64,000 bases of DNA from Alkalimonas cellulosilytica (GTDB lineage Bacteria > Pseudomonadota > Gammaproteobacteria > Enterobacterales > Alteromonadaceae): positions 62,001 through 126,000 of the forward strand of contig NZ_JAUHLI010000002.1 in NCBI RefSeq assembly GCF_036325985.1, in the 5' to 3' direction. The translations under genes and the position numbers were made by a program. Numbering within the stretch: position 1 is the first letter of the stretch; the number at the start of each line of letters is the position of its first letter. The notes under the pieces are model-generated. The model had not been told where the DNA came from and searched no databases. It saw nothing but the letters and a program-made list of their open reading frames with translations. Positions 1-8,609 of the stretch are shown here, piece by piece.

Positions 1-1
1 A

Positions 2-1111
2 GTCGAGGCGTATGTGGATCAGGTGGGTGAGCTGGTGACCGGTGTGGTGAAAAAAGCCAACCGGGATAACATCATCGTTGACCTTGGCAACAATGCTGAA
101 GCGATTCTGACCCGCGAGCACATGCTGCCGCGTGAAACCTACCGCACTGGCGACCGTTTACGTGCTTTGCTGTTCGAAGTGAAGCCGGAAGCCCGCGGCG
201 CTCAGCTGTTCTTAAGCCGTACCCGCCCGGAAATGCTGATTGAACTGTTCCGTATTGAAGTGCCGGAAATCGGTGAAGAAATGATTGAGCTGCGTGGTGC
301 AGCCCGCGATCCGGGTTCACGCGCTAAAATCGCTGTGAAGACCAACGACCGTCGTATCGATCCGGTTGGCGCCTGTGTTGGTATGCGTGGTTCACGCGTG
401 CAGGCAGTTTCCGGTGAGCTGGGTGGCGAGCGGGTGGATATCGTGTTGTACGACGACAACGATGCCCAGTTTGTTATTAATGCCATGGCTCCGGCCGAAG
501 TCGCTTCGATCGTCGTGGATGAAGAAGCACATTCGATGGATATCGCCGTTGAAGAAGGCAACCTGGCGATGGCCATTGGCCGCAATGGTCAGAACATTCG
601 TCTTGCCAGCCAGTTGACTGGTTGGGAACTGAACGTAATGACGGTTGAAGACATGCAGAAGAAGCATCAGGAAGAAGCCAGCAAGGTGATGGATCTTTTC
701 ACCAGCACACTGGAAATTGATGAAGATTTTGCCTCAGTACTGGTAGATGAGGGTTTCTCCACGCTGGAAGAAATTGCCTATGTCCCTGTTTCTGAACTCT
801 TGTCCATCGATGGCTTTGACGAAGAGATTGTTGAAGAACTGCGCAATCGCGCTAAAGCTTACCTGACCACTCAGGCGCTGGCTTCAGAAGAGTCACTGGA
901 AGGCGCTAAGCCATCTGAGCAACTGTTAGCACTGGAAGGTCTGGATACCCACACCGCCTATGTGTTGGCCAGCAAAGGCGTAGTTACATTAGACGATTTA
1001 GCCGAGCAGGGCGTTGATGACCTGCTGGATTTAGCAGAAATGAGTGAAGATCAGGCAGCCGCCCTGATCATGGCTGCCAGAAACATTGTCTGGTTCAGCG
1101 AAGAAAATTAA
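2..1111 (+). CDS. nusA: Transcription termination/antitermination factor NusA, 5'-truncated by window edge
   Basis: NusA binds RNA polymerase and nascent RNA and controls pausing, Rho-dependent and intrinsic termination and antitermination. The reading frame is open from base 2, so the gene begins before the window and the N-terminal RNAP-binding domain is missing; the first visible residues are at the start of the S1 domain (GELVTGVVKKANRDN). KH1 and KH2 follow (GACVGMRGSRVQAV, then AIGRNGQNIRLASQL). Two C-terminal acidic repeats (IDEDFASVLVDEGFSTLEEI and a second copy near the end) match the AR1/AR2 repeats of the enterobacterial protein. It is the first gene of the nusA-infB-rbfA-truB order usual in gammaproteobacteria. 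Identification is secure from near-colinear match to the E. coli protein; only completeness is limited. Confidence 0.97.
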   Translation, partial: VEAYVDQVGELVTGVVKKANRDNIIVDLGNNAEAILTREHMLPRETYRTGDRLRALLFEVKPEARGAQLFLSRTRPEMLIELFRIEVPEIGEEMIELRGAARDPGSRAKIAVKTNDRRIDPVGACVGMRGSRVQAVSGELGGERVDIVLYDDNDAQFVINAMAPAEVASIVVDEEAHSMDIAVEEGNLAMAIGRNGQNIRLASQLTGWELNVMTVEDMQKKHQEEASKVMDLFTSTLEIDEDFASVLVDEGFSTLEEIAYVPVSELLSIDGFDEEIVEELRNRAKAYLTTQALASEESLEGAKPSEQLLALEGLDTHTAYVLASKGVVTLDDLAEQGVDDLLDLAEMSEDQAAALIMAARNIVWFSEEN

Positions 1112-1136
1112 TGGGTCAACGGAGGTAACAACTTAT

Positions 1137-3818
1137 ATGGCAGATGTCACCATAGAAAAGCTCGCCACAGATGTAAACACAACTGTTGATCGCTTAGTAC
1201 AACAATTTGCAGACGCCGGGATCAGCAAGAATGCTGGCTCCATGGTCACCGAAGATGAAAAGCGTACTTTGCTGCAGCATTTAAGCCGCCAGCATGGTGC
1301 TGAGGCCGCGACGCCGTCCAAGCTGACCTTAAAGCGCAAAGAGAAGAGCACTCTGAGCGTACCGGGTGGTGCTGGGCGTAACCGTGAAGTCACGGTAGAA
1401 GTGCGTAAGCAAAAAACCTACATTAAAAAGCCGATGCTGGATGAAGCGACGTTAAAAGCGCAGGAAGAAGCGCGGCTGGCTGAAGAAAAAGCCAAAGCCG
1501 AAGCCGAACGTGCTGAGCGCGAGCGTCAGGAAGCACAGCGTAAAGCCAAAGCCGAAGCTGAGCGTCGGGCGAAGGAAGAAGCGGAGCGTAAAGCCGCTGA
1601 AGCCAAGCGTCGTGAAGAGCAGAAAAAAGACGATCCGGAAGAAGCGGCCCGTCGTGCTGCCCGTGAAGAAGCGCGGAAAGAAGCCGAGCGTCTAAAACAG
1701 CAGCAAGAAGCGGAAGCCCTGCGTAAGCTGGAAGAAGAAGCACGCAAACAGGCAGAAGAAGCCAAGCGTCTTGCCGAAGAGAATCGTGAGCGCTGGGAGC
1801 AGGAAGAAAAAGCCAAAGGCACTGAAGATGGCGATTATCACCTGACCAGCAACGAGTTTGCCAAGCAAGCCGAAGACGAAGTAGATGCACGCGAAGAGCG
1901 GGCCGGTCGTCGTGGTGTGGCTGCGAAGAAGGCGGCTCCGGCTAAAGGCAAAAAGAAAGATGATCGTAATGATCGTGAAGCCTTTAACCGTGCCAACAAG
2001 CACAGCAAGAAAAAGAAAACCCCGTCCAGCATGCAGCATGGCTTTAACAAGCCAGCCCAGCCGGTGGAGCGGGAAGTGCGGATTGGTGAAACCATTACGG
2101 TGGCCGAGCTGGCTGCCAAAATGGCAGTGAAAGCCACCGAAGTGATCAAGACCATGATGAAAATGGGCGCTATGGCGACCATCAATCAGGTGATTGATCA
2201 GGAAACTGCGGCCATTGTCTGTGAAGAAATGGGCCATAAGTTCGTGCTGACCAAAGAGAACGAGCTGGAAGAAGCGGTGATGTCTGAGCGTGGCGAGACC
2301 GGTGAACTGGAGCCGCGTGCACCGGTAGTCACGGTGATGGGCCACGTTGACCATGGTAAAACCTCGTTACTGGATTACATTCGTAAAGCCAAAGTCGCCG
2401 ATGGCGAAGCCGGTGGTATTACCCAGCATATCGGTGCTTACCATGTGGATACCGATCGCGGTATGGTGACTTTCCTGGATACGCCAGGTCACGCTGCCTT
2501 TACTTCGATGCGGGCTCGTGGTGCCAAAGCAACTGATATCGTAATTTTGGTCGTGGCAGCCGACGATGGCGTAATGCCGCAAACCAAAGAAGCAATCCAG
2601 CATGCTAAGGCAGCCGGTGTTCCTTTGATTGTTGCCATCAACAAAATGGATAAGCCAGAAGCCGATCCGGATCGGGTGCGCAACGAATTGTCGCAGTACG
2701 ATGTAATTTCGGAAGAGTGGGGCGGTGATACCCAATTCGTACCAGTGTCTGCTAAAGCAGGTACCGGTATCGACCAGCTGCTGGATGCGGTGCTTGATTT
2801 GGCCGAGATTCAGGAACTGACCGCTGTGAAAGCTGGTTTGGCTCGTGGTGTGGTGATCGAATCCCGCCTGGATAAAGGCCGTGGTCCGGTCGCTTCTATT
2901 CTGGTGCAGGAAGGCACGCTGAATCAGGGCGACGTGGTACTTTGTGGTTTCGAGTACGGTAAAGTTCGCGCCATGCGTGATGAGAATGGCCGTAACGTCA
3001 GCGAAGCTGGCCCGTCCATTCCGGTCGAAATCCTTGGCCTGTCTGGTGTGCCGCAGGCCGGTGATGAAGTCACCGTGGTGAAAGACGAGCGTAAAGCCCG
3101 TGAAGTCGCACTTTACCGTCAGGGCAAGTTCCGTGATGTGAAACTGGCGCGTCAGCAAAAAGCCAAGCTGGAAAATATGTTTGCTAACATGGCGGAAGGC
3201 GATGTGTCTGAACTGAACATCGTACTGAAGGCCGATGTACAGGGCTCGGTGGAAGCCATCACCGAATCACTCAGCAAGCTGTCGACCGATGAAGTCAAAA
3301 TCAAAATCATCGGCAGTGGCGTGGGTGGTATTACCGAGACCGACGTTAGCCTGGCAGCAGCCTCGCAAGCCATCATTATCGGCTTTAACGTGCGTGCGGA
3401 TGCATCAGCCCGTCGTATCGTTGAAGATGAAGGTCTGGATCTGCGTTACTACGGCATCATTTATGAGCTGCTGGATGAAGTGAAGCAGGCGATGACCGGT
3501 ATGCTGGCCCCTGAGTTCAAACAGCAAATCATTGGTTTGGCACAGGTACGTGATGTATTCCGCTCACCGAAGTTCGGCGCTATTGCCGGCTGTATCGTCA
3601 GTGAAGGCGTGATCAAACGCAATGCCCCTATCCGGGTACTGCGTGATAACGTGGTGATCTACGAAGGCGAGCTGGAGTCACTGCGCCGCTTTAAAGACGA
3701 CGTCAACGAAGTTCGTAATGGCTTCGAGTGTGGTATCGGTGTGAAGAACTACAACGATGTCCGCGAAGGCGATCAAATCGAAGTCTTTGAGGTGGTTCAG
3801 GTCGAACGTACGCTGTAA
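1137..3818 (+). CDS. infB: Translation initiation factor IF-2
   Basis: GTPase that brings fMet-tRNA to the 30S subunit and promotes subunit joining. The protein has 893 residues. I chose the ATG at 1137 because the peptide from there (MADVTIEKLA) matches the known IF2 N-terminus and a GGAGG lies at 1121-1125; an in-frame start further upstream would overlap nusA. Order: IF2 N-terminal fold; a long Glu/Ala/Lys/Arg-rich coiled-coil linker (about residues 105-310); a second N-domain; then the G domain with G1 GHVDHGKT at residues 402-409, G3 DTPGH, G4 NKMD and G5 SAK; then domains II-IV. The gene follows nusA by 25 bases. Shorter IF2 isoforms from internal starts are known in E. coli; none was assigned here. 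Confidence 0.97.
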   Translation: MADVTIEKLATDVNTTVDRLVQQFADAGISKNAGSMVTEDEKRTLLQHLSRQHGAEAATPSKLTLKRKEKSTLSVPGGAGRNREVTVEVRKQKTYIKKPMLDEATLKAQEEARLAEEKAKAEAERAERERQEAQRKAKAEAERRAKEEAERKAAEAKRREEQKKDDPEEAARRAAREEARKEAERLKQQQEAEALRKLEEEARKQAEEAKRLAEENRERWEQEEKAKGTEDGDYHLTSNEFAKQAEDEVDAREERAGRRGVAAKKAAPAKGKKKDDRNDREAFNRANKHSKKKKTPSSMQHGFNKPAQPVEREVRIGETITVAELAAKMAVKATEVIKTMMKMGAMATINQVIDQETAAIVCEEMGHKFVLTKENELEEAVMSERGETGELEPRAPVVTVMGHVDHGKTSLLDYIRKAKVADGEAGGITQHIGAYHVDTDRGMVTFLDTPGHAAFTSMRARGAKATDIVILVVAADDGVMPQTKEAIQHAKAAGVPLIVAINKMDKPEADPDRVRNELSQYDVISEEWGGDTQFVPVSAKAGTGIDQLLDAVLDLAEIQELTAVKAGLARGVVIESRLDKGRGPVASILVQEGTLNQGDVVLCGFEYGKVRAMRDENGRNVSEAGPSIPVEILGLSGVPQAGDEVTVVKDERKAREVALYRQGKFRDVKLARQQKAKLENMFANMAEGDVSELNIVLKADVQGSVEAITESLSKLSTDEVKIKIIGSGVGGITETDVSLAAASQAIIIGFNVRADASARRIVEDEGLDLRYYGIIYELLDEVKQAMTGMLAPEFKQQIIGLAQVRDVFRSPKFGAIAGCIVSEGVIKRNAPIRVLRDNVVIYEGELESLRRFKDDVNEVRNGFECGIGVKNYNDVREGDQIEVFEVVQVERTL

Positions 3819-3835
3819 TCCGACCGCTTAATCAG

Positions 3836-3877
3836 ACACCATCAGGGGCTGTGCTTTCTGGTGGTGTTTGTTTTTTT
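3836..3877 (+). terminator. Intrinsic terminator or attenuator between infB and rbfA
   Basis: A 10-base stem (3836-3845 with 3858-3867, one G:U pair) closes a 12-base loop and is followed by TTG and seven T (3871-3877). It has the form of a Rho-independent terminator. It starts 18 bases after the infB stop and ends just before the rbfA ribosome-binding site (AAAGGA at 3878-3883), so read-through must feed the downstream genes unless rbfA has its own promoter. It may set a lower level of rbfA-truB transcription. Confidence 0.75.
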
Positions 3878-3890
3878 AAAGGAAAAAAAG

Positions 3891-4334
3891 ATGGCACACA
3901 AAGAGTTTTCCCGTGTCGACCGGCTGTCGCAGCAGCTGCAAAAAGAGCTGGCAGTGATCCTGCAGCGCGAAATCAAAGATCCCCGTTTGCACCATATGAT
4001 TACGGTGTCGCAGGTCGATGTGTCGCGCGATTTATCCTACGCCAAAATTTACGTCACTTTTCTTGGCCTGGAGCAGGACAAGGTCAAAGACAACCTGAAG
4101 ATCTTAAACGATGCCAAAGGTTTTATCCGCGGTCTGATTGGCAAGCGGATCCAAACCCGCATCGTGCCTCAGGTGCAGTTTTACTACGACAGCACGCTGG
4201 ATGAAGGCATTCGTCTGACCGCGTTGGTCGAGTCTGCCCGTCGCGCCGATGAAGCCAAGCGTCCGGCTGGTGCTGCCGATGATGCCGCAGAGCATGACAC
4301 TGATAACACGACCGAGTCCGACAAGCAGGATTAA
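3891..4334 (+). CDS. rbfA: 30S ribosome-binding factor A
   Basis: RbfA binds the 30S subunit during late 16S rRNA maturation and is needed for cold adaptation. The start is set at 3891 (MAHKEFSRVDRLSQQLQ), preceded by AAAGGA, because an in-frame start 30 bases upstream lies in the terminator hairpin and would add residues absent from the family. The KH-like core is visible (DPRLHHMITVSQVDVSRDLSYAKIY is split here as DPRLHHM and SRDLSYAKIYVTF; later VPQVQFYYDSTLDEG). The protein has 147 residues; the last 35 or so form an acidic, Asp/Glu/Ala-rich tail longer than in E. coli. The stop codon directly abuts the truB start, indicating translational coupling. Confidence 0.96.
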   Translation: MAHKEFSRVDRLSQQLQKELAVILQREIKDPRLHHMITVSQVDVSRDLSYAKIYVTFLGLEQDKVKDNLKILNDAKGFIRGLIGKRIQTRIVPQVQFYYDSTLDEGIRLTALVESARRADEAKRPAGAADDAAEHDTDNTTESDKQD

Positions 4335-5273
4335 ATGACACAGCAACACAAACGCCGTGCCGTCGACGGCATTCTGCTTTTAGACAAGCCGCTGGAATTT
4401 ACCAGCAATGGTATTTTGCAAAAGGTGCGCTGGTTGTATCAGGCGCAAAAAGCCGGCCATACCGGCGCGCTGGACCCTTTAGCCAGTGGCTTACTGCCGA
4501 TTTGTTTTGGTGAAGCCACCAAGTTCAGTCAGTTTTTGCTGGATACCGATAAAACCTATCTGGTCAGCGCCCGTTTTGGCATCCGCACCGATACCAGTGA
4601 TGCAGCCGGTGAGGTGGTCAGTACCCGGCCGGTGGCGTTCAACCAGCAGCAGCTGGAGCTGGCGATGCAGGCCTTTCGGGGCGATATCCTGCAGGTGCCG
4701 ACCATGTTTTCGGCATTAAAGTACCAGGGCCAGCCGCTGTACAAGTATGCCCGTCAGGGCATCACGGTACCGCGCGAAGCCAGGCCGATCAGCATCTTTC
4801 GTTTTGAGTTGCTGGCCCTGCGCCAAAGCAGCGAGCAAACTGACGCCGATTTTATAGTGCATTGCAGCAAAGGCACCTACATCCGCACCCTGATTGATGA
4901 TTTGGGCGAAGCCTTAGGCTGCGGTGCTTATGTCAGTGCCTTGCACCGTACTCAGGTCGGGCCTTTTCAGGCCGAAGCCATGCAGCCACTCCCTAAGCTG
5001 GAAGCCCTGGCAGCGCCGTGCCATCAAAGCCGGGATTTTTCGACGTTGGATCAACTGCTGCTGCCACTCGATGCAGCCCTGCACGGCCTGGAAGCCTTAA
5101 CGCTAAGCGCCGAGCAGCAGCGCCGTATTGCCCACGGCCAAAGCTTTGGCTGCGAGCTGCCGGATGCTGAAGCCGTGCGCTTGTACAGTGCTGAGCAACA
5201 ATTTTTGGGTATTGGTAAACGGGAGCAGGGCGAGCTGAAACCAAGACGCTTGCTGAGTACCAACAAGCAATAA
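4335..5273 (+). CDS. truB: tRNA pseudouridine(55) synthase TruB
   Basis: Makes pseudouridine 55 in the T-loop of tRNAs and also acts as a tRNA chaperone. The 312-residue product has the family signature HTGALDPLASGLLPI, with the catalytic aspartate at D47, and the later substrate-binding stretch CSKGTYIRTLIDDLG. A C-terminal PUA-like region follows. The ATG begins on the base after the rbfA stop, so the two are probably translated from one transcript. The length is close to the E. coli enzyme (314). Confidence 0.97.
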   Translation: MTQQHKRRAVDGILLLDKPLEFTSNGILQKVRWLYQAQKAGHTGALDPLASGLLPICFGEATKFSQFLLDTDKTYLVSARFGIRTDTSDAAGEVVSTRPVAFNQQQLELAMQAFRGDILQVPTMFSALKYQGQPLYKYARQGITVPREARPISIFRFELLALRQSSEQTDADFIVHCSKGTYIRTLIDDLGEALGCGAYVSALHRTQVGPFQAEAMQPLPKLEALAAPCHQSRDFSTLDQLLLPLDAALHGLEALTLSAEQQRRIAHGQSFGCELPDAEAVRLYSAEQQFLGIGKREQGELKPRRLLSTNKQ

Positions 5274-5276
5274 AGC

Positions 5277-5304
5277 TTGTAAAGCCGTACCGGCATGGTA
5301 CAAT
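5277..5304 (+). promoter_or_regulatory. Sigma-70 promoter of rpsO
   Basis: TTGTAA (5277-5282) and TACAAT (5299-5304) are separated by 16 bases. Transcription would begin near 5311, giving a leader of about 70 bases before rpsO. A promoter at the same place, between truB and rpsO, is known in E. coli, which supports the call. Confidence 0.65.
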
Positions 5305-5382
5305 GCGCCCGCTTTTTATTGTTGGCTGAATGAGTGATCGGCGGCAATACATTCATTAACTCACTCAGAATTGGAGTACACC

Positions 5383-5652
5383 ATGGCTTTAACTGCTGCT
5401 GAAAAAGCAAAAATCGTTGCGGATTACGCACAAAAAGAAGGTGACACAGGTTCACCAGAAGTACAGGTTGCTTTGCTGACTGCAAACATCAACCACCTGC
5501 AAGGTCACTTTGCTGATCACAAGCACGATTTCCACTCACGCCGCGGTCTGCTGCGTATGGTTAGCCAGCGTCGTAAATTGCTGGACTACCTGAAAGGCAA
5601 AGATCAAAGCCGTTACGCTGACTTGATCAAGCGTCTTGGCCTGCGTCGTTAA
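5383..5652 (+). CDS. rpsO: 30S ribosomal protein S15
   Basis: Primary binding protein of the central domain of 16S rRNA; in E. coli it also represses its own translation. The product is 89 residues, the usual length. The start at 5383 (MALTAAEK) has GGAG at 5373-5376; a further in-frame ATG upstream would add four residues not seen in the family. Conserved stretches such as HKHDFHSRRGLLRMVSQRR and the C-terminal LIKRLGLRR are present. It has its own promoter and is followed closely by a terminator. Confidence 0.98.
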   Translation: MALTAAEKAKIVADYAQKEGDTGSPEVQVALLTANINHLQGHFADHKHDFHSRRGLLRMVSQRRKLLDYLKGKDQSRYADLIKRLGLRR

Positions 5653-5664
5653 TTCAACGCAGAG

Positions 5665-5693
5665 AAAAAGGGCTGAATTTCAGCCCTTTTTTT
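5665..5693 (+). terminator. Intrinsic terminator after rpsO
   Basis: GGGCTG (5670-5675) pairs with CAGCCC (5681-5686) over a 5-base loop. The stem is flanked by five A and seven T (5687-5693), which can extend it. This is a canonical Rho-independent terminator 12 bases after the rpsO stop. Confidence 0.88.
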
Positions 5694-5743
5694 ATGCCTG
5701 CAAAACAGCACTCACACACCATACCCGCCATTCTGACCACTGA

Positions 5744-5772
5744 TTGCATTCCAACCCCTCGCTTACTACAAT
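5744..5772 (+). promoter_or_regulatory. Sigma-70 promoter of the toxin-antitoxin operon
   Basis: TTGCAT (5744-5749) and TACAAT (5767-5772) are 17 bases apart. The -10 hexamer lies inside the palindromic operator at 5766-5786, so a repressor bound there would block RNA polymerase directly. Confidence 0.7.
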
Positions 5773-5786
5773 GTATTACATTGTAG
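5766..5786. promoter_or_regulatory. Palindromic operator for the RHH antitoxin
   Basis: A perfect 8-base inverted repeat, CTACAATG (5766-5773) and CATTGTAG (5779-5786), is separated by TATTA. It covers the -10 element of the promoter in front of a ribbon-helix-helix antitoxin gene. Autorepression by antitoxin or toxin-antitoxin complex binding such a palindrome is the rule in this class; the specific assignment here is inferred. Confidence 0.7.
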
Positions 5787-5802
5787 GTTGGGAGTGTTGA
5801 TG

Positions 5803-6069
5803 ATGGGTGTGACGACAGTTCGATTGCAGGCCGATGTAGAGCAGCAACTGGAAGCGATTGCGGACAAGCTGCAGCGCAGCAAGGGCTGGGTGATCAACCA
5901 GGCTCTGTCGGAATACATTGATAAGCAGCATCTGGAGCAACAGCGCTGGCAGCAAACCCTGGATGCGATGGAGTCTGTTGCGCAGGGCAAAGTGGTGGAT
6001 GCCAGTGAAGTGCACCGCTGGCTAAGCAGTTGGGGCACGGATCATGAGCTGGATGCGCCGGGCAAGTGA
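5803..6069 (+). CDS. Ribbon-helix-helix antitoxin (CopG/ParD/RelB-like)
   Basis: Small DNA-binding antitoxin of 88 residues. The N-terminus (TTVRLQADVEQQLEAIADKL followed by QRSKGWVINQALSEYI) has the beta strand plus two helices of the RHH fold; the C-terminal half, probably unfolded alone, would wrap the toxin. I chose the ATG at 5803 because GGGAG (5790-5794) lies 8 bases before it; the adjacent ATG at 5800 is equally possible. The stop overlaps the toxin start by 4 bases (GTGA), the usual coupled arrangement. It is inserted between rpsO and pnp, which are neighbours in E. coli. Confidence 0.85.
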   Translation: MGVTTVRLQADVEQQLEAIADKLQRSKGWVINQALSEYIDKQHLEQQRWQQTLDAMESVAQGKVVDASEVHRWLSSWGTDHELDAPGK

Positions 6070-6347
6070 GACTTGTTTATTCTGCTGAGGCGATTGACGA
6101 TTTAAAGCGCTTGCGGGCCTTTATTGCCGCACATAACCCAACAGCAGCTCATCGCATAGCCGCCGAGTTGGTGGCTAAAATTGAACTTCTGCCAACGGCC
6201 CCCCAAATGGGCATTCCGGTGCTAAGCGCCCCAGTCCCGGCTGACATCCGCGATATGATTTTTGGCAAGTACATGGTGCGTTATTCGCTGCATGCAAGCA
6301 CGATCATCGTGCTAAGAGTATGGCATGGGCTTGAAAACGAACGATAG
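6066..6347 (+). CDS. ParE/RelE-superfamily toxin
   Basis: Product of 93 residues with the ParE/RelE pattern: an N-terminal strand and helix (LVYSAEAIDDLKRLRAFI), a middle helix (AAHRIAAELVAKIELL), the turn PQMGIPV, then strands containing RDMIFGKYMVRYSL and VLRVWHG near the end. The family includes gyrase poisons (ParE) and ribosome-dependent mRNA interferases (RelE); the overall pattern looks closer to ParE, but the target cannot be decided from sequence alone. Start is a GTG at 6066 overlapping the antitoxin stop. Regulation is expected through the palindrome at 5766-5786. Confidence 0.82.
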   Translation: MRLVYSAEAIDDLKRLRAFIAAHNPTAAHRIAAELVAKIELLPTAPQMGIPVLSAPVPADIRDMIFGKYMVRYSLHASTIIVLRVWHGLENER

Positions 6348-6391
6348 CCTGCCGCCAATTATGTCAATCCGATGAAACCTTGGCCCACTGC

Positions 6392-6420
6392 TTCTTTTTC
6401 CCGCGCTGAACGCGTATACT
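6392..6420 (+). promoter_or_regulatory. Possible promoter of pnp
   Basis: A good -10 hexamer TATACT (6415-6420) is preceded 17 bases upstream by a weak -35 TTCTTT (6392-6397). It would give a leader of roughly 60 bases before the GTG of pnp. The toxin-antitoxin insertion and the rpsO terminator separate pnp from the upstream operon, so a promoter is expected here. Confidence 0.5.
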
Positions 6421-6485
6421 AGCCAGGAATGAAATGAAAACAGATAGAATGCGCCATGAGGCGTTAATTGTAAGGAAAATCCCAC

Positions 6486-8609
6486 GTGACACCCATCATT
6501 AAATCTTTCCCGTTCGGCCAACACACTTGTACTTTAGAAACCGGCGTTATCGCCCGTCAGGCCGATGCTGCGGTACTGGCCAGCATTGGTGATACCACCG
6601 TACTGGTCACTGTAGTTGGTAAAAAACAACCAAAACCAGGTCAGGATTTTTTCCCACTGACCGTGAATTACCAGGAAAAAATGTACGCTGCCGGCCGTGT
6701 GCCTGGCGGTTTCTTCAAGCGTGAAGGCCGGCCGTCTGAGGGTGAAACCCTGACATCGCGCCTGATCGACCGTCCCATTCGTCCACTGTTCCCTGAAGGC
6801 TTCACCAACGAAGTTCAGGTGATTGCGACTGTGGTCTCTGTGCAGCCTGAAATTCAGCCGGATATCGTCGCTTTGATCGGTACCTCCGCGGCGCTGGCGC
6901 TGTCTGGTATTCCGTTTGCAGGCCCTATCGGTGCCGTCCGGGTTGGTTACATCAACGACCAGTACGTGCTGAACCCATCGGAAGTAGAGCTGAAAGACAG
7001 CAAGCTGGACCTGGTGGTTGCTGGTACCTCCAATGCAGTGCTGATGGTTGAATCCGAAGCCAACCTGTTGTCGGAAGACATCATGTTGGGCGCTGTGGTC
7101 TACGGCCATGAGCAAATGCAGGTCGCTATCACTGCCATTAACGAGCTGAAAGCCGAAGCTGGCAAGCCAGTTTGGGATTGGCAGCCTCCGGCGAAGAACG
7201 AGCCGTTGATTGAAAAAATCCGCAGCCTGTCTGCCGACGCTGTGGGCGAAGCCTACCGCATTACTGAAAAAGCCAAACGCTATGAGCGCGTTGGCGAAAT
7301 CAAAGCTGAGCTGATCGCTACCTTAAAAGAGCAACTGGCCGAAGGCGAGACGCTGGATGAAAACGAAGTTGGCGAGATTTTCCATAACCTGGAAAGCCAG
7401 GTCGTGCGTAGCCGCATCATTGCCGGTGAGCCGCGCATCGATGGCCGTGAGCCGGATATGGTACGGGCCCTGAGCGTGATGACCGGTGTACTGCCACGTA
7501 CCCACGGCTCTTCACTCTTCACCCGTGGTGAAACTCAGGCGCTGGTGACCTGTACTTTAGGGACTGCCCGTGATGCGCAGAACGTCGATGATTTGCTGAG
7601 CGAGAAAAAAGACTACTTCATGCTGCATTACAACTTCCCTCCGTACTGTGTGGGCGAGACTGGCATGGTCGGTTCACCGAAGCGTCGCGAAATCGGTCAC
7701 GGCCGTTTGGCCAAGCGTGGTGTGCAAGCGGTGATGCCTGCTTTTGAGGATTTCCCGTACACGGTGCGTCTGGTGTCTGAAATCACCGAATCGAACGGCT
7801 CCAGCTCAATGGCGTCTGTTTGTGGTTCTTCCCTGGCGATGATGGATGCCGGTGTACCGATTAAAGCCTCTGTAGCCGGTATTGCCATGGGTCTGGTGAA
7901 AGAAGGCGACAACTTTGTGGTACTGTCCGACATTCTGGGTGACGAAGATCACCTGGGTGATATGGACTTTAAAGTCGCCGGAACTGCCGAAGGCATCACT
8001 GCGCTGCAGATGGACATTAAAATTGATGGCATTACCCGTGACATCATGCAAATTGCGTTAAAGCAAGCCAAAGCGGCTCGTTTACACATTCTGCAAGTGA
8101 TGGATCAGGCGATTTCCTCACACCGTGAAGAGTTGTCTGAGCACGCGCCACGCATTTACACCTTAAGCATCAACCCGGAGAAAATCCGTGATGTGATTGG
8201 TAAAGGCGGCGCTGTGATCCGTCAGATCACCGAAGAGTCTGGCTGTACCATCGAAATCGAAGACGACGGTACCGTGAAAGTAGCTGCCACCAACAGCAAG
8301 CAGGCACAGGTTGCGATCGACAAGATCATGCTGATCACTGCCGAGCTGGAAGTGGGTCGCATCTACGACGGTGAAGTAGTCCGCATCGTAGACTTCGGTG
8401 CCTTTGTTAATGTGCTGCCTGGCAAAGACGGCCTGGTTCACATTTCACAAATCGCGGAAGAGCGGGTCAATACCGTATCGGATCATTTGACCCTGGGCCA
8501 GAAGGTCAAAGTCAAAGTGCTGGAAGTGGATAAGCAAGGACGGGTTCGTCTGAGCATCAAAGAAGCGCAAAGCAAGCAGGATGCACCTGCTGAATCTGCT
8601 GATGCCTAA
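6486..8609 (+). CDS. pnp: Polyribonucleotide nucleotidyltransferase (PNPase)
   Basis: Phosphorolytic 3'-5' exoribonuclease, a trimer and core of the degradosome. The 707-residue protein has two RNase PH domains (N-terminal FPLTVNYQEKMYAAGRVPGG, and a second with GSSSMASVCGSSLAMMDAG), a KH domain (IRDVIGKGGAVIRQITEE) and a C-terminal S1 domain (GRIYDGEVVRIVDFGAFVNV). The start is a GTG at 6486 with AAGGAAA just upstream, matching the family N-terminus. The C-terminus is short and Gln/Ala-rich. The stop lies within the start of nlpI, so the two are co-transcribed. Confidence 0.97.
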   Translation: MTPIIKSFPFGQHTCTLETGVIARQADAAVLASIGDTTVLVTVVGKKQPKPGQDFFPLTVNYQEKMYAAGRVPGGFFKREGRPSEGETLTSRLIDRPIRPLFPEGFTNEVQVIATVVSVQPEIQPDIVALIGTSAALALSGIPFAGPIGAVRVGYINDQYVLNPSEVELKDSKLDLVVAGTSNAVLMVESEANLLSEDIMLGAVVYGHEQMQVAITAINELKAEAGKPVWDWQPPAKNEPLIEKIRSLSADAVGEAYRITEKAKRYERVGEIKAELIATLKEQLAEGETLDENEVGEIFHNLESQVVRSRIIAGEPRIDGREPDMVRALSVMTGVLPRTHGSSLFTRGETQALVTCTLGTARDAQNVDDLLSEKKDYFMLHYNFPPYCVGETGMVGSPKRREIGHGRLAKRGVQAVMPAFEDFPYTVRLVSEITESNGSSSMASVCGSSLAMMDAGVPIKASVAGIAMGLVKEGDNFVVLSDILGDEDHLGDMDFKVAGTAEGITALQMDIKIDGITRDIMQIALKQAKAARLHILQVMDQAISSHREELSEHAPRIYTLSINPEKIRDVIGKGGAVIRQITEESGCTIEIEDDGTVKVAATNSKQAQVAIDKIMLITAELEVGRIYDGEVVRIVDFGAFVNVLPGKDGLVHISQIAEERVNTVSDHLTLGQKVKVKVLEVDKQGRVRLSIKEAQSKQDAPAESADA

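Noticed and set aside
1086..1136. Upstream in-frame start for infB
   Set aside because: The added 17 residues overlap nusA and have no match to IF2; the ATG at 1137 has a proper GGAGG.
1423..2354. Long open frames on the minus strand opposite infB
   Set aside because: They arise from the repetitive Glu/Ala/Lys codons of the IF2 linker and G domain; no ribosome-binding site or family match.
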